Positions 10,810 to 23,139 are shown, numbered from the stretch's first letter. The stretch is DNA of 64,000 nucleotides from Hygrocybe punicea (GCA_963556145.1 OY744469.1:496001-560000); one strand, 5' to 3'. Notes: generated from the letters alone by a model not told the origin. Numbers and translations are program-made.

Positions 10810-12120
10810 AAGTATAGCTTTGAGCCTCTAATAGAGACATCTCCCTGACTTACACACTGACTTTTCAAAACCTTTTTACCTTTTTCTCAATAAATATTGA
10901 CAATAGGGGATTCCTGACCACACAGATCAATAAATCCATATAGTGTGCATAATTTCCTTTTTAAGTAATATTTTCTCACTAGATCCATTCCTGGTAGATT
11001 CCTGATAGAGTCCTGGTAAAGTCCTGGTAAATTTCAAAGACAAGCTTCAAAATTTACTATATGTTGCACTCTCCCACACATTTCTTTAATGATAAGAAAG
11101 CCATGATCAAATATATCCAGTTAGTATCATAATGTTACAACTATCAGTAATTATAAGTCTCAGTTTCATTTTCAAATACTTCTATCTTCCTCATTCCTCT
11201 TCTCCTATATTTCTATCTCTCTGTTGTTTCTTGTTGCTTTTTAAGAATATCTCCCATATGAAAAAATAGCATAACATGAAGAAACCAGTTGAAATTACTT
11301 CAAGTCTTTTACTTCAAGATTGATTTAATTCCACCCAACTGTGCATCCAGCTGTTCACAAGCCTACACTCAAAGTCTGTCCAAGTGACCATACAATAACA
11401 TGAACATCAGAACTTATTTGTATTGAAGGCTCTCTTATAGTTAAGTATCATTTCCATCATATTTGCCAATAACCAGATTTGAGTCATTTGACCATTCAGT
11501 AAGCTGGATTATAATTTTTTGGCACATATACTCAATTGTACATCCATAATAACACCATGCCGATGGACATATTTTTAAGCTTGAGTCACATCTTGAACAG
11601 CCAAATGGGTATCCTCACCACCAAGTATTGGTACTACTTAATTCTAACCCTGTCCAATCAAAGCAGCTGGATCACAACCAACCAGTGATAATATCATGTC
11701 CTTGAGTCATGACTCCATTTTCTCCCAATATTTCAAATGCTTATTCATAACTGATTATCTGGCAGTACCGGACTTTCATTTGAAGTGGTAGAAACTGAAT
11801 ACAAAGATCTCTGAATAAATGTATGCCAGATCTATCAATGAGGGATCTGGAATTTGCTTTGTGAGTTGCCCTGAAAACTATTGTTCCAAAACTTATGGTA
11901 TGTAAAGGCTGATGCATTAGAAACTATACATGCCATCAAGAGCCCTAGAAAATGTGGGATTCACCCACAGACTATCCAAATTTGAGATACTTTATTGAGT
12001 TTAGATGATATAGTCTCATGGTGTCCTTCATCTGACCTAACAAAACTCTGGTCTAACCTTCCTTCTGAGTTCCAACTACAAATTCTCACTGATCTTTTCT
12101 AATTGGAAGTGAACAATTCT
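10810..12120. other. AT-rich interior of insertion, no gene
   Basis: No frame longer than about 60 codons and no recognised motif on either strand. A short patch of TTCCTGG/TCCTGGTAAA repeats sits at 10985-11030. The rest looks like old non-coding sequence. Confidence 0.4.
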
Positions 12121-12127
12121 GGAGGAA

Positions 12128-12186
12128 GGTTGCATGATGAGTCATGCAACCTTTAGTATGGACAGTCACTTGTGACTGTTCATACT
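12128..12186. repeat. Two adjacent hairpins
   Basis: AGGTTGCATGA-TG-AGTCATGCAACCT-type pairing (12128-12153) is followed at once by AGTATGGACAGTCAC-TT-GTGACTGTTCATACT (12155-12186). Both stems are 11-15 bp with loops of only a few bases. Confidence 0.7.
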
Positions 12187-12696
12187 GTCCATAGCCCTAG
12201 TGATATTCCTGACTATTCTATTATGAGGAAGTGGCAACTATGTCGTCAGAAACAAAACCCTGCTTGCCATTGTAGATAAAAATCAAACATATTTGTATTT
12301 TCATAGCATAGTACATAATTCATAAATACATGTATCACATAGGAAAATTGCAGAGAAGATGAAGTCTGTGATGACTGAGGGTGCAAGAAAGCTTCCTTGT
12401 TTATGCATGCAAGGTCATGGTAATTCAGAAATGTCCTGCAGCATTCAACCACCCCTTGTTGTACTACTCTGACCTTGTTCCTGTTCCCATCCAGCATCAG
12501 ATGTTCTGTGTTCATTTCAATAATATGGATGTTATTGCCAGCCTGGTGCAACCCATACATACATGCTTTATGCTAATATTGATTTTTAGCTGGTTCATTC
12601 TTGTGGCAGTTAAACTTCCATGTAATCTACACACTCCTTCCACAGCTATGACTGATGTTTTTCAAAAAATGGATACATCATCCCTAATAAAATAGT

Positions 12697-12915
12697 CAAT
12701 ATTATGAGGATATTTGAGTATGTGGATGACATGAAAGCCAAGGGGTCTTCTGACAACAGTAGTTGATCAGATCGGTCTCTGCTCACTTATTTTACCAGCT
12801 TTCAATCAGCTACAATTCAAAGCTGAGTCAAATGATCAACTAATGTTGGCAGAAGACCCCTCAGCTTTCCATGTCATCTACATGCTCAAATATCTGCATA
12901 ATAATTAGGTATGAT
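12697..12915. repeat. Fold-back repeat, ~75-bp arms
   Basis: GATATTTGAGTATGTGGATG through GTAGTTGATCA on the left (about 12697-12768) recurs inverted on the right (about 12833-12915), with roughly 85% matching bases around a 65-bp loop. It resembles a small MITE without clear target duplication. Confidence 0.65.
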
Positions 12916-13089
12916 ATAGCCATTTTCCAAAAAACATATGGCAACACTAACAGGAAGGACTATCCAGGATTTTAACAGCCCATATTTCACAAGTTTTTAA
13001 GGAAATTCCACACTTTTTGGTTCTCTATTCTCAATACTGAAAACTCAAATATAAGAATTCTTAATATTCCACAAATTAACTAAACAATA

Positions 13090-13370
13090 CTAAAATAAGG
13101 GGAAGAGGAGATAGGGGGAAAGGGCAAGGGCAAGGGTGAGGGGAAGGGAGGAAGGGCAGGGGCAGGGAGGAAGTGGGAGGGGGAAGGGGAAGGGAGGAAG
13201 TGGGGGGGGAAGGAGAGGGAGAAAGTTGGAGGGGAAGGAGAGGGAGAAAGTTGGAGGGGAAGGAGGGGGAAAGTCAGAGAGGGAGTGGGAAAGGGGAGGG
13301 GGAAGGGGTTAGTAAGAGGGAGAGGAGAGAGAGGGTCAAGAGAAAGGGAGAGGGTAAAGGGAGAGGGAGG
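13090..13370. repeat. G/A-rich minisatellite
   Basis: Imperfect tandem GGGGAAGGGAGGAAG and GGAGAGGGAGAAAGTTGGAG units. This resembles the purine-rich tracts at 981-1290 and, as there, borders a splice-site-like CTACCTCGTTCGC / CATACC junction on the minus strand. Confidence 0.75.
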
Positions 13371-14032
13371 TTCCTACCTCGTTCGCAGTCCGGTCATCCT
13401 CATCTACGGTCTTCGTTTGCTGGCATTGCTGCTGCTGCTGTTGCTGCTGCCATCATTTTTCTTTGCGACTCTCGTGGCCGCTGTCATCCCATCATTGTTG
13501 TCCTTCATTGTCCCCATCTCTGTTGTGCCCATTGCGTCCTGTCACCTTCGTCGCCCTTGGGCCTATTCCTGTTCTCGTCTGGTCGTGAGTCGTTGCCGTC
13601 CCATCATCTGCCTCCTTGGCACTGGCCTACGTAGGGGTGGGGGCAAGGGAGGTGGGGTGCACCACTAGTCAGTATATAATAATATATGAATTTTAAACAA
13701 AAAAACAGTGTGGGTAAACCACCCACGCCCGGTGCATCTCCTGCGGGGTCGTCATTTCCGTCTCGTCGATCTCCGTCCTCTCCGTTGCCCCCGTCTCCTG
13801 TTTGGTTGCATCGCGGTCATCTGGGGGCCGTTGCTGCCCATTGGGTGTCCCTCTCCATCTACGCCGCTTTCGGCCGCAGGATGTTGAGGCCATGGTCATG
13901 GGCGTGGGCGTGGGCATCGTAGTAATAGTCAGTTCCGCAATATAAACACAAAGAAGTGAATAAAAAACATACCGATGCGGGGGTGGGCACATTACCACCC
14001 CCGCCGTGGCCGCCTGCATTCGTCTGCATGAA

Positions 14033-14065
<33 letters not shown>

Positions 14066-14649
14066 CCCATTCCCATTCCTGTTCCCATTCCCATTCCCGT
14101 TCCCGTTGCGTTCCCGTTCTCGTGGACGTGGATGTCATAGGTAAATGGTCAGTAACGGAATAGAAAATTTAAAAAATGTAAAACATACTGATGCGGGGGT
14201 GGGCACATCACCACCCCCTCTGTGGCCGTTCCCCCATTCCCATTCCCGCTCTTGTTCCCGTTCCCGTTCCCATTTGCGTTCTCGTTCTCGTTCCCGCTCT
14301 TGTTCCCATTCTCATGGGCGTGGGCGTGGGCGTGGACCTCGTAGGAAATAGTCAGTAACAGAATATAAAAATTAAAAAAGACATACTGATGCGGGGGTGG
14401 GCACATCACCACCCCCCCCCGTGGCCACCTGCGTTCGTCCACGTCGTGAAGTTGCTGTTGCTGTTGCTGTTGCTTCTTGGTGTTCCCTCCTTCTCGTTCC
14501 CGTTTGCGTTCCCGTTTGCGTACCCGTGGTTCCCGTTCCCCTGGTGTCATTCTGTTTTGCGCTCCCTTTCCCGTTCGTGCGTGTGGGGCGTTGGGCGTTG
14601 GGCATTGTTGCGTTGGGCATTGGGCATTGTCGCGTTGGGTGTTGGGCAT
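13200..14649 (-). CDS. Low-complexity gene with tandem exon-intron units
   Basis: The minus strand shows a repeated ~200-bp unit. Each unit encodes a peptide ending in PPPHQYV/PPPHRYV or, in another frame, GGDVPTPAS. Each is followed by a donor (GTATGTC, GTATGTTT or GTATGTTT at 14386, 14188 and 13972), an AT-rich intron of about 50-70 nt with a CTGAC branch site, and a new exon of NGNGNK- or TGMGMGTATAT-type repeats. Spacing between donors is 198 and 216 bp. A likely start is the Met at 14649, after CCCAAC(G/A)C-rich repeats and a TATATA at about 14783-14789. Downstream exons continue toward 13200 with RRR- and Ser-rich codons. The family is unknown to me. It lies wholly inside the 4.83 kb insertion. 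Confidence 0.4.
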
Positions 14650-14914
14650 TGTCGCGTTGGGCGTTGTCGTGTTGGACGTTAGTTGTTGGCGTGTTGAACG
14701 CGTGATTGCGGCTGTGTTGAATTTTTTCAGGTCATGTGATCACGCGCGTATGTGTTGAATGGTCCGTGCATCACTCATTTTTGGTATATAATTGAGTTTC
14801 CGCCGCTGTAAACTCTCGGGACACAACCCCAAACAGTAGATATCAATTATATATTATATAATGTATTAAACAGTATAGCCTAAATAGGATGCCTAGGCAT
14901 TGCTATCAATGGTG

Positions 14915-15230
14915 ATTTAGGGATTCCTGGTGGATTCCTGGTGGAATTCATCAGGACTCCTGGTAAAGTCCTGGTTACAGGTGATTCCTGGTTCTTTCCT
15001 GGTACCAGGAAGTCCTGGTAAATTACCAGGAATAGTCCTGGTAAAGTCCCAGTCAATCCCTGGGAATTCCTGGTAGGAATCCTGGTATTCCTGGTGGATT
15101 TTACCAGGATTCCTTGTAAATTTGAGTGGTGGACTCAGAATTTGGCTGGAAGCCATTCCTGGCTAGTCCTGGTAAATTCCTGGTAAATTCCTGGTAAATA
15201 TTTGGTATTCCTGGTTGACTCCAGGAGGAT
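14915..15230 (+). repeat. Right subterminal TTCCTGG repeats
   Basis: About twenty imperfect copies of ATTCCTGGTAA, ATTCCTGGTGG and AGTCCTGGTAA, in the same orientation as the left-end array. Confidence 0.85.
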
Positions 15231-15253
15231 GTGTGGGGGAGTGTAAAGTCCTC

Positions 15254-15261
15254 GTAGAGAG
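15254..15261. repeat. Target-site duplication, right (GTAGAGAG)
   Basis: Second copy of the 8-bp duplication at 10416-10423. Removing 10424-15261 joins the Helitron halves in one frame (4838 bases removed; frames at 10526 and 16096 then agree). Confidence 0.85.
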
Positions 15262-17068
15262 GGACAAATGGGTTTGCAGCATTAAGCGTCATCTGGAGAT
15301 CAGACATGATGGTGGGATCCAGGTTTGGATTGTGAGCATTACATGTGGAAAGAGCAGCTTGCGGGTCTTGAATGTAGAGCTGGGTGTAAGCAGGCTGTAC
15401 ACCATTTCTTGGAATGAGAGCGCCCATATTGTGATGCATGTCGCCATGCATGTGGAAGCAGTAAGGACCGGCACCTTGGAGGACAGTCATGTCGAGCTGA
15501 ACAGCAATGGAGGTGAATGCAAATGTGGCATTATACTGGTGTATGTGTTCTCTGAAGGCACGTGCATGAGGATTGCTTTCCGTGAGAAGACGTCTCAAGG
15601 TGAGAGGAGGATATGGCAAAGGCTCCAAGTGAATCTGTCCCTGAAGACAGCACATGCCAAACCTTGGATGGGTTTGAGAAGAGTTTGTGAGGCGTTCTGT
15701 GATGAAGTGAAGGGCACCACAGTGAGAGCACACCACATCCATCGTCTTAATGCTGAAGCGAACTGGTTGCTCAACATATGGTCGTTGACCCTTTGGCACT
15801 TGTTGTTGTGCCTGCAATGCCAGTGCATCTGGCTGAGCCAGTGCCACCTCTTCATCATGAACAGCATTGTCCTGTTCATGTGCTTCAGCATGAGCCTCTG
15901 CTCTAATGTTGTCATCATCTATCTCCTCTAGCACAATCTCCTGTGATGCCCTCTGCAGGTCATCTCGATGCTGCTGGTGTGAGTGCTCTTCAAGCTGTCT
16001 CAACCTTTGCAGGTCATCTTGATGCTGCTCATACAATTGCTCTTCCAGCAATCTTAGCCCATGCTGCACTTCTTGGTGTTGCTGATGTGACTGCACTTCA
16101 AGCAGTCTTCGCCTATGCTGTTCATCTCAATGTTGCAGATTTGAATGGACTTCAAGCAGTCTCATCCTCTCCTGCTCCTCTCGTTGTTGTTGGAATGAAT
16201 GTTCTTCCTCCAACTGTCTTGCCAAATGTGTCTCTCTGGAAAGATGTGACCTCTGCTGCTCTTCACACAGTTGGGCCAGTCGTTCCGCTTCCAACTGTTG
16301 TGCAAGATGTTTTCATTTGGCATCATCCAGGTTCTTCTGCCACCAATGTTCTTCTTCTCGAAGAATAGCCTGACGTTGGCATTCCTGAAGACTTTGCTCC
16401 TCCTGCTGACGCAGTTGGTGCAATCGTTCTTCTTCAGCCTGCTTGGCAAGAAGATCCTGTTCCGCCAACCATTGATACTCTGCATTAAATTGGTGTTGCC
16501 ATTGGTCATCAACAACAAATTGCTCCTGATGTCCAGACTTTTTCCTTGCACATCTGGCCTTCAGTTCCTCATAGCAACTTGTCCTAGGTGGCTGAGGTGC
16601 AGCATTAAAATCTGCAGGCCTCCCAGGTCGCTGCTGATTTGTTTGTCCACATTGTCTGACCCGTTCAGCATGCGTCCACTCAAATCCCTGTTACAACTCC
16701 TCCTCCCAGTTTCTTGAAGGTGGCACATTAGATGACACGGGTGGAACCTCTCTTCCTGAAGCCTGCTGCTGATAATAGGCCACTTGTCTATCATGATGTG
16801 CAATCTGATGTCTTGGCAAGCCATGATAAATGTCCACTGGAACTGGCCAATGATGACTCAATGAAGTTGGTTGTTGTGGGTCAACAGGGACTGAGGATGG
16901 CATGCCAAAGTTTGGCTGAATGATTGGGGGCTGACGGTCATATGTTCTTTGTCGATGAATGGAAGGAGATGTCATCTGCAGTCTTTGCAGCCTTTCACGC
17001 TCTCTTTCACCCTGACGGTCCCTTTCAGGAGTTTTCTGAGGATCAGCATGATGCTGTGATAAACTGGC
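15262..17068 (-). pseudogene. Helitron N-terminal region, with stops
   Basis: One continuous minus-strand frame covers the Helitron N-terminus, broken by three in-frame stops: TAA at 16691-16693, and TGA near 16310 and near 16125. The first ~320 codons form a Gln/Glu/Arg-rich coiled coil built from HQQHQEVQ and LQRLRQLEEH repeats. The conserved zinc-knuckle-like block CSHCGALHFITERLTNSS...FGMCC follows near residues 120-150 of the intact 15262-16096 stretch. It ends at NPFVPLY, where the 4.83 kb insertion starts. Stops lie only in the repetitive coil, so an alternative start at about 16096 could give a shorter intact N-terminus. That frame still ends without a helicase. Confidence 0.85.
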
Positions 17069-17269
17069 TTAAATATTAGCATTCCAGTTTTACATCCAGG
17101 TGAACCGTGAACCCAACACCCACATAACATTTATATATTCAATCCCATCCACTTCTTCATAAAGGGGATGATTGTTAGGATTCCTAATGGCCCAAATTGT
17201 GAGCAAGCCAAATTCATAGATGCACCATTTCATTGTAAAGCTCACATTTTTTAATGTCAACCAATAGCT

Positions 17270-17790
17270 CAAATTGTGGGGGAGAATGTGTTTGCAGTTT
17301 CCAATTTAATTTTCAAATCAAATGTGCCAGCTCAACACCAATTATTGCTTCTATTCTCCCCCACATGAATGGAATTTGGTCATGTTTGGTCATGGTGTGA
17401 CCAAACTCGCGCGAGGCGTGTGGAAGCATGTCCACTATTTCGAGTACGAATTTTACATGACATTGCAACCATCAATCAAGTCAGATTTTGATTGGGAAAC
17501 GATCTATTACTTAAGGAGAACCCAGATCTGGGCTTTGCTGCGCCTCGCATGGCTGCACGCGCGAGCATAAGCGAGGCAAGTGACCAAACGTGAGCAAAAC
17601 ACGACCATAACCGAAAGCCCCACACCACAGACCCCCCACTGTCCCCTTCCCTTTAGATTGTTGGGGCATTGATAACAATTGTTTCCTATCACATTGAGCT
17701 AGGTTGTAAACAAATTTTGCTGATATCAATGTAACAATAAACATGACGAGGTCAATAAACAAGCTAGACAAGCCATGATGGTACTGTTAC
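17270..17790. other. No gene recognised; short inverted TTCTCCCCCACA motif
   Basis: TTCTCCCCCACA occurs at about 17352-17364 and its near complement TGTGGGGGAGAATGTG at about 17275-17290, possibly remains of an element end beside the Helitron start. Repeated CGCGCGAG/GCGAGGC words lie at 17408-17575. Otherwise nothing is recognised. Confidence 0.3.
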
Positions 17791-18110
17791 GGATCGCTTC
17801 TGCAGCGAGCTCTGGCAACAATCAACTTAACTAGGGATTGGTTTCCAGAAGAGAGAAAAGCAGTTTCATTGTTGCTTACAACTAAGACAACACTGCTACA
17901 AGGGAGGGTTCATGGTCCAAAGTCATTGCGAGCCATAAGATAAGGGGGTCTGCCCCAAGAACCAGACTAAACGTAAGGAAAGGAAAAAGAAAAAGTCCGA
18001 ACCAACAACAAGAACAGTATATATAGTGACTGGTCTTGAGGGGAGGTAAATAGAAATGCAACCATGAAGCTACAACATGTCCAACTACACCATGTGTTCA
18101 CCATGAGACA
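17786..18110 (+). mobile_element. Possible LTR fragment (TGTTACGG start, TATATATAG)
   Basis: TGTTACGGATCG resembles the 5' end of fungal Gypsy LTRs, and TATATATAG lies about 235 bp later at 18018-18026. No opposite LTR, CA end or target duplication could be identified, so this is tentative. Confidence 0.25.
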
Positions 18111-19440
18111 GACATGAGGTTGTCCTCATGTCAATGTTCTCGCGATCTAACTGGAGGCCCAGGTGTCATTGAGGGATAGAGGAGGTCTGGATGACCCAGA
18201 TGATTTGTCATTGGATCATGTGATGTACAGAATTGCCTATTTGGGGTCTACACTTGCTGTAATGGGCAAGTGTGCAGTCTGGCAAGTGCAATGCACAGTT
18301 GGGTTGAAGAGGGGTATCATCCAGTGTGGGATTGGTGAAAGAAGTGTCTTGAGGTAGTGTGGATATAGTGGCATGAAAGAAAACAAAGGAATGTATGGAG
18401 GAAAAACCAACTAGGACAGTAGGCTAGTCGAGGTCAGACATGCAAACAACATAAGCCGTGCCAGTGATGATGTCTGTGATGATGACGACATATTGAGGGG
18501 TGATGTCTTGTCCTGTGTGTGGAACAATGCGGTCCACCTGATGTCGGTATTTGTCCAAGAAAGGGTATTGTTGTAAACGAGTGTGGGAGGTATCAAGGTT
18601 ACAGATGGAAAAGGATAAATGAACATGGGTCCAGGTTTTGAGTCATGGCACAGGTGACAAGCTGTGGGAACAAGTCATCGGGTACTGCATTGAAGTGATG
18701 ACATGTGAACAATACACAATAGGGGTCGGTTCACTGTATTGGGAAGTCGTATGGTTTGTGGTCGAAGTCTGAAAGAATGTGCTTTGGTGATGATCGAATT
18801 GGAAGGAACAGTGAAATGTCCTGTGATCAAGGATTGTTCAGCATGCATGCAGGTGAGGAATGTTGTCGGATGATCAGGGAGGATAATGGTAGGTGTGGAA
18901 TACGAAAGTGGAAACCATATATCCAAGAATGGCAATTGTCAATTATGTGGTGAGATATTGTTGAGGTGGATCGATGGCAGAAGAGTTTTGGTGCTGGTGC
19001 CAAAGATAGATCATAACAAAGTAAAAACTGATAAGAAAAGTGATGGCAATGCTGCCAATGATTATTATGCTAATTAGCTGTGTTGGGAGTACAGCCATGG
19101 TATATCAGTTTGTCGTGGGACGAAGTAAACAAGATGTCAAGGTAAGGGAAAAGACAATGGTGATGATGTCCATCTGCAAGGAGACTGTTCAGGTACAGCA
19201 AGGTCACGTGGGGATGTGTCCATGGTCGATCTGGATTGTTCTAGAAGAAAGGATAAAAAGGAAACAAGGACAAGAATAAACAACAATGTCCAAAAGAAGA
19301 CAAAAGACAAAAGGGAACAAAAAAGGAAGGTGTGGCAAAGCAGAATCGTCATAGTGGGTACTGGAGTTGGAATCGGAGTTGCGGAGTTGAAAAACATAAC
19401 AATGGTCAAATTAAGCAAGGAGGTCCAGAATTAGAAGGAT
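18111..19440. other. No gene recognised
   Basis: Short frames only, on both strands, with no recognisable motif. The stretch sits between the Tnp2 transposase stop and the possible LTR and may be the 3' non-coding part of that transposon. Confidence 0.35.
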
Positions 19441-22400
19441 TCAGAAATATATTGTGTTCCCAGAAGTACACTTCCAGTTCTGGACTAGAAGATGAGTAAC
19501 ATCAGTGTCTGAAAGTAATCTAGCAGAAAGGATCCCACAGATTGTCCCAATGGCTAGTATCTGCATTTTCAAGATGACTGAACCAGTGTACATCCAATAC
19601 CATCTTGTCTTTGTTGACTCCCAGCTGTCTGTGAGATAGAATCGCAAACACTTGTCCAACATACCATGTTCTACCAAATTCCATTTGAACAATTGAGTTG
19701 GGAGCAGAAACAGTAGATTCTGTTGCTGTGATGTGGCGCCCATCCAAAACGAGGTATTTGTGAACTTTGACCTTGCTTGTGACGAAGTTGGTATTCTGAT
19801 GATCATTGGAAATTGTCGAATGATCCAAGACACGAGCATCAGGATAGGTCGAGTTGTAAAATGTAACTAAGTGAGTTATGTCTTCACATTTCAGGGTTTT
19901 AGTTATGTATGGCCCAAGCAAGAAGGGTGTATCAACTACATGTTGTTAGTATAAGATACTGGGCAAGTTTAGCAGGTACGAACCATCAATTGCCTGTTCT
20001 TCGACCTCACGTGCAAGTGAGGCAACTGTACCTCTGATGTCTCCATCACTCTCCAAGATAAGTGTAAGGGCATTAATATATGCATCTAACACGCTCTTGT
20101 GATTGGAATCTGGGAGGCTGTCCTGCACAGTTAAATTGAGGAGCTGGAACAAAGATCAAATGACATGAATAGGAAAGATGAGACATGGACCTACCATATT
20201 ATGAAGAGAAACATCTCGATTAAAGGCACAAAGGAACATTACCTTGACCTCACCACCTTCATGGTTGTTAATGTTGTAACCCTTCAAGACTTTGTTTAAG
20301 TGTTCAAAAAGGAATGTCCAGAAGTTGTATACAGGACCATAGTCATGGATTTGATCGAAGATGTGAACAACCCAATGAAAATTAGGCTTTAGAATCTTGG
20401 CATGAAGCTGTTGATTACAGTGAGTAAAGGTGTACTATGTCTGTCCTTGAATTACCTCAAAGAAGGTTTTCCAATAATCTTCCAATAAAGCTTTCACTTG
20501 GGGCATGTTGGCATCATAGATAGATCATTCGAGAATGATCTTGAGGGCAGCAGCCAGCTTGAGAAGGTTGTCTGCATCACCTTTCAGCATACAAATCATT
20601 GGCTTTGGTGCAGGATTCTTATCTGTGGGTTTGATAGAATCTGAAGCGAGATGGCGAAGTCTTTTCTGCTCATTTTTGTCTCAGTTTTCAATTTGTTTGG
20701 CAAGTTCTTGTTCTGCGCATGGATACCACTCATCCCAGATTAGAGGCAACTGAACGTATATGTAAGTCAGTAGAAAATTGAAGATAGAATTATATTCTAG
20801 TAGTGTACATACCACAATTGGGCCATAAACAAGACCGAGACATTTCTATTCATCAGCACTAAGCAATCCTCCGGCAGGGTAACCAACTTGTGTTGGAAGA
20901 TGAGCAACCCAGGAGGGCATCTCAAACTTAAATTGATTAGTATGTTAAAAGATGTACCCACATGAGGCACCCACTGCTGCCAGGTATGTGTGAATTTGAT
21001 CAAGTTCGCAGGGAACCTTCTTTGTTAATGTGCACTCATGGAGTGCTTTTGTATCAATCCAGCCATTTATTCATTGAGTCTTTATGATTCCTGATGATTA
21101 TTTTGTGAGTGAAACAATGAGATTATTGAAGAATACAATGTACCAAGCAAATTATTGTGCATGGGGTCAATTACTGTCATGCATACAGGATTGAAGTAGG
21201 GTAACTGTGATAAGTCAAAATATCATGCTGCAAATCTATAAAAAAAGTCCTGCCGAGCTTTATCTGTTTTTAATCAAGAGTATTCTTGAGCTTGATGTCG
21301 ATGCTCATTGTCATTCCGCGGTTCCAGTTCTGGACCTGGGGAGCATGTAGTCATCTTGATTGGTTGTTAAATAATGAAAATATGAACCATCCCTCATCAC
21401 TTTTGCCATGTAAAGCTCGCTGTGTGTGAGCTTACAGCGAGTGCAAAACAATGACTCCTTTCGATGATCTCCAAACCCACACATCCGACACATTGCTGGA
21501 TGATCACAACATACAGCTACAAGGGCCACTCACACACGCCTACCTTCTGGATACAATGGTGTCTTGATTACCACCCCGTTATCATAAAGATTCACAAGGT
21601 CTGTGACAAATCTCCTTTTAAAACCTTGAATCTCATCCAAAGTCCATTCTGTCGGTCCAGGTGTCAATCCATAAATAGAGAGATTGCATGGACGGTACCT
21701 AGATTGAATTAATGACATTATTGTATAATTATTTGATGAAATGCTTACCTATAGTGAGTTGGCAAGTTTGCAATGCTGCACGATAATACACTCAAGGAGT
21801 AGCTGCCAGCATTATGACTTCGTTTGTAACCAAAACTAAATAAATTTGATGAGTAGCATGCAGTACTGGGTGTAAAGAAACTTACCCATCAAACCCAAGT
21901 GTTATTCCAATCTGAAGTTCGTCTGGATTAGCATGGTCAACAGCATTGTCAAAAAATGGTTTGCCATCATGTCCTTTAAGTGTTTTCCAGATCTCACCAT
22001 CCATGATGTGAGTCTTACATCCTGGTTTGGTTTGTTGACTATGCCATTCGTCACACAGGATCTCTACATTATGCCAGTTCAAGATGTGAGGAAGTTGCTC
22101 TGAAATTGGTTTGAGTGGACATTGTAGGACAGGCTTGTTTCGTGTCCCACTAGGAATTGATGTATCATCACCTATACCCTGCCAGAATTTAAATAGAGGT
22201 ATGGAACAGTCCTTGCACTGCAAGGAAACAGGTGAGTCAACAGGATATATGTGATGGCATTGGGGGCAAGTCGGATAGATCTTGAACTCATCATTAAAAC
22301 CGAGACAATGAAATGTTGTCGTCAACATGATGGGCACTTGATTATTGTGATTGATCTGACCCAGGCAGACAAATATAACACATAAAACCTTCAGCATGAG

Positions 22401-23130
22401 GATGCATGCGCGGTGAGGCACATGATAGTGCAGGTGGAGCCATGCTGCAAGGACAAGGATAATTCACCAAAACCAGATGCCGCACAAATCTTGAAAAACC
22501 TCAGTAGGAAGTGAGGGTGGTTCAAGGATAGGTTCAACAGGTGTGGAACCAGAATCTTGGTGGATTGGCTGAGGGTGCATGGGAGGAGGTGCTTCTGGGG
22601 AAATCAGTCTATCTGTGGCAAAAAGAACATCCCCCAGTGTCTCCAACCAGATTTCAGGACCGGTTAAAATATCAAAGTGGTCGTCTTGGTGTCTGATGTT
22701 GACTGGGTGATCAAGATAAATGCTAGTTTCTGTGGGAGGCAGCATTTTATTGTTAGAACGAGATGGATATTGCTCAGCTTCAAGATCATCCTCATCAACT
22801 GGCATACCATCTGGTTCTTTATTCCCCAAGTGATACCCAGTGCTGTTTATCTGAGACTTGTTGCATGGCTGGTGTGCTCAATTCAGGTTCATCTAACCAG
22901 GTCTTTTTGTGTGTAGTTGTTTCACTAAATGGCACAATAGGTAGGGCTGGCTGCTTTTCCTTATTCCTAATTGTTGCAAACTGATCCTTTTCAAGGTGTT
23001 TTCATCGTGTATACTGCTTGATCTGCTGGCCTTTCGGTCCAAAGTTTGCAATGCATTTGGAGCAAGTACACCAGACAAGTTGCCTCTGGTAATCATACTG
23101 GGACTTGCCGCTCAAATTTTTGCTAGCCAT
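19441..23130 (-). pseudogene. Tnp2-type (CACTA-like) transposase, decayed
   Basis: The minus strand carries in order the parts of a basidiomycete Tnp2 transposase (Pfam Transposase_21 family). From ATG at 23130 there is a zinc-finger-like N-terminus WCTCSKC with an in-frame TGA after QYTR. Then comes an acidic/Pro-rich linker (22829-22464) and a zinc ribbon CPQC...CKDC at 22421-21882, ending ITLGFDG. The core follows, with YGLTPGPTEWTLDEI (21718-21530) and CRMCGFGD...CTRC (21529-21311). After it is a His-containing region (WVVHIFDQIHDYGPVYNFW, about 20380-20310) and a C-terminal segment (19921-19441). Several stops and frameshifts remain even after allowing for 50-60 nt introns. Terminal inverted repeats were not identified. 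Confidence 0.85.
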
Positions 23131-23139
23131 GTTGGTGAG

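Larger units (their letters stand above)
10424..15253. mobile_element. 4.83 kb hAT-like element inserted in Helitron
   Basis: The insertion is bounded by a perfect 8-bp duplication, GTAGAGAG. The termini are imperfect inverted repeats: left CTTTTCACTCCTCCACA, right (reverse complement) CTTTACACTCCCCCACA. Eight-base duplications are typical of hAT elements. Both ends carry 300 bp or more of degenerate TTCCTGGTGGATTCCTGG repeats in the same orientation. No transposase frame is seen, so it is non-autonomous. Inside lie a tRNA-like A/B-box segment, strong hairpins, a fold-back, a G-rich minisatellite and a low-complexity gene with repeated exon-intron units. It could be a composite of several insertions rather than one mobilised unit. 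Confidence 0.75.

Noticed and set aside
12246..12560. Minus-strand frame starting MYGLHQAGN, resembling the copia reverse transcriptase YGLKQAG motif
   Set aside because: Nothing after the motif matches reverse transcriptase, and the stretch is otherwise stop-rich. Judged a chance match.
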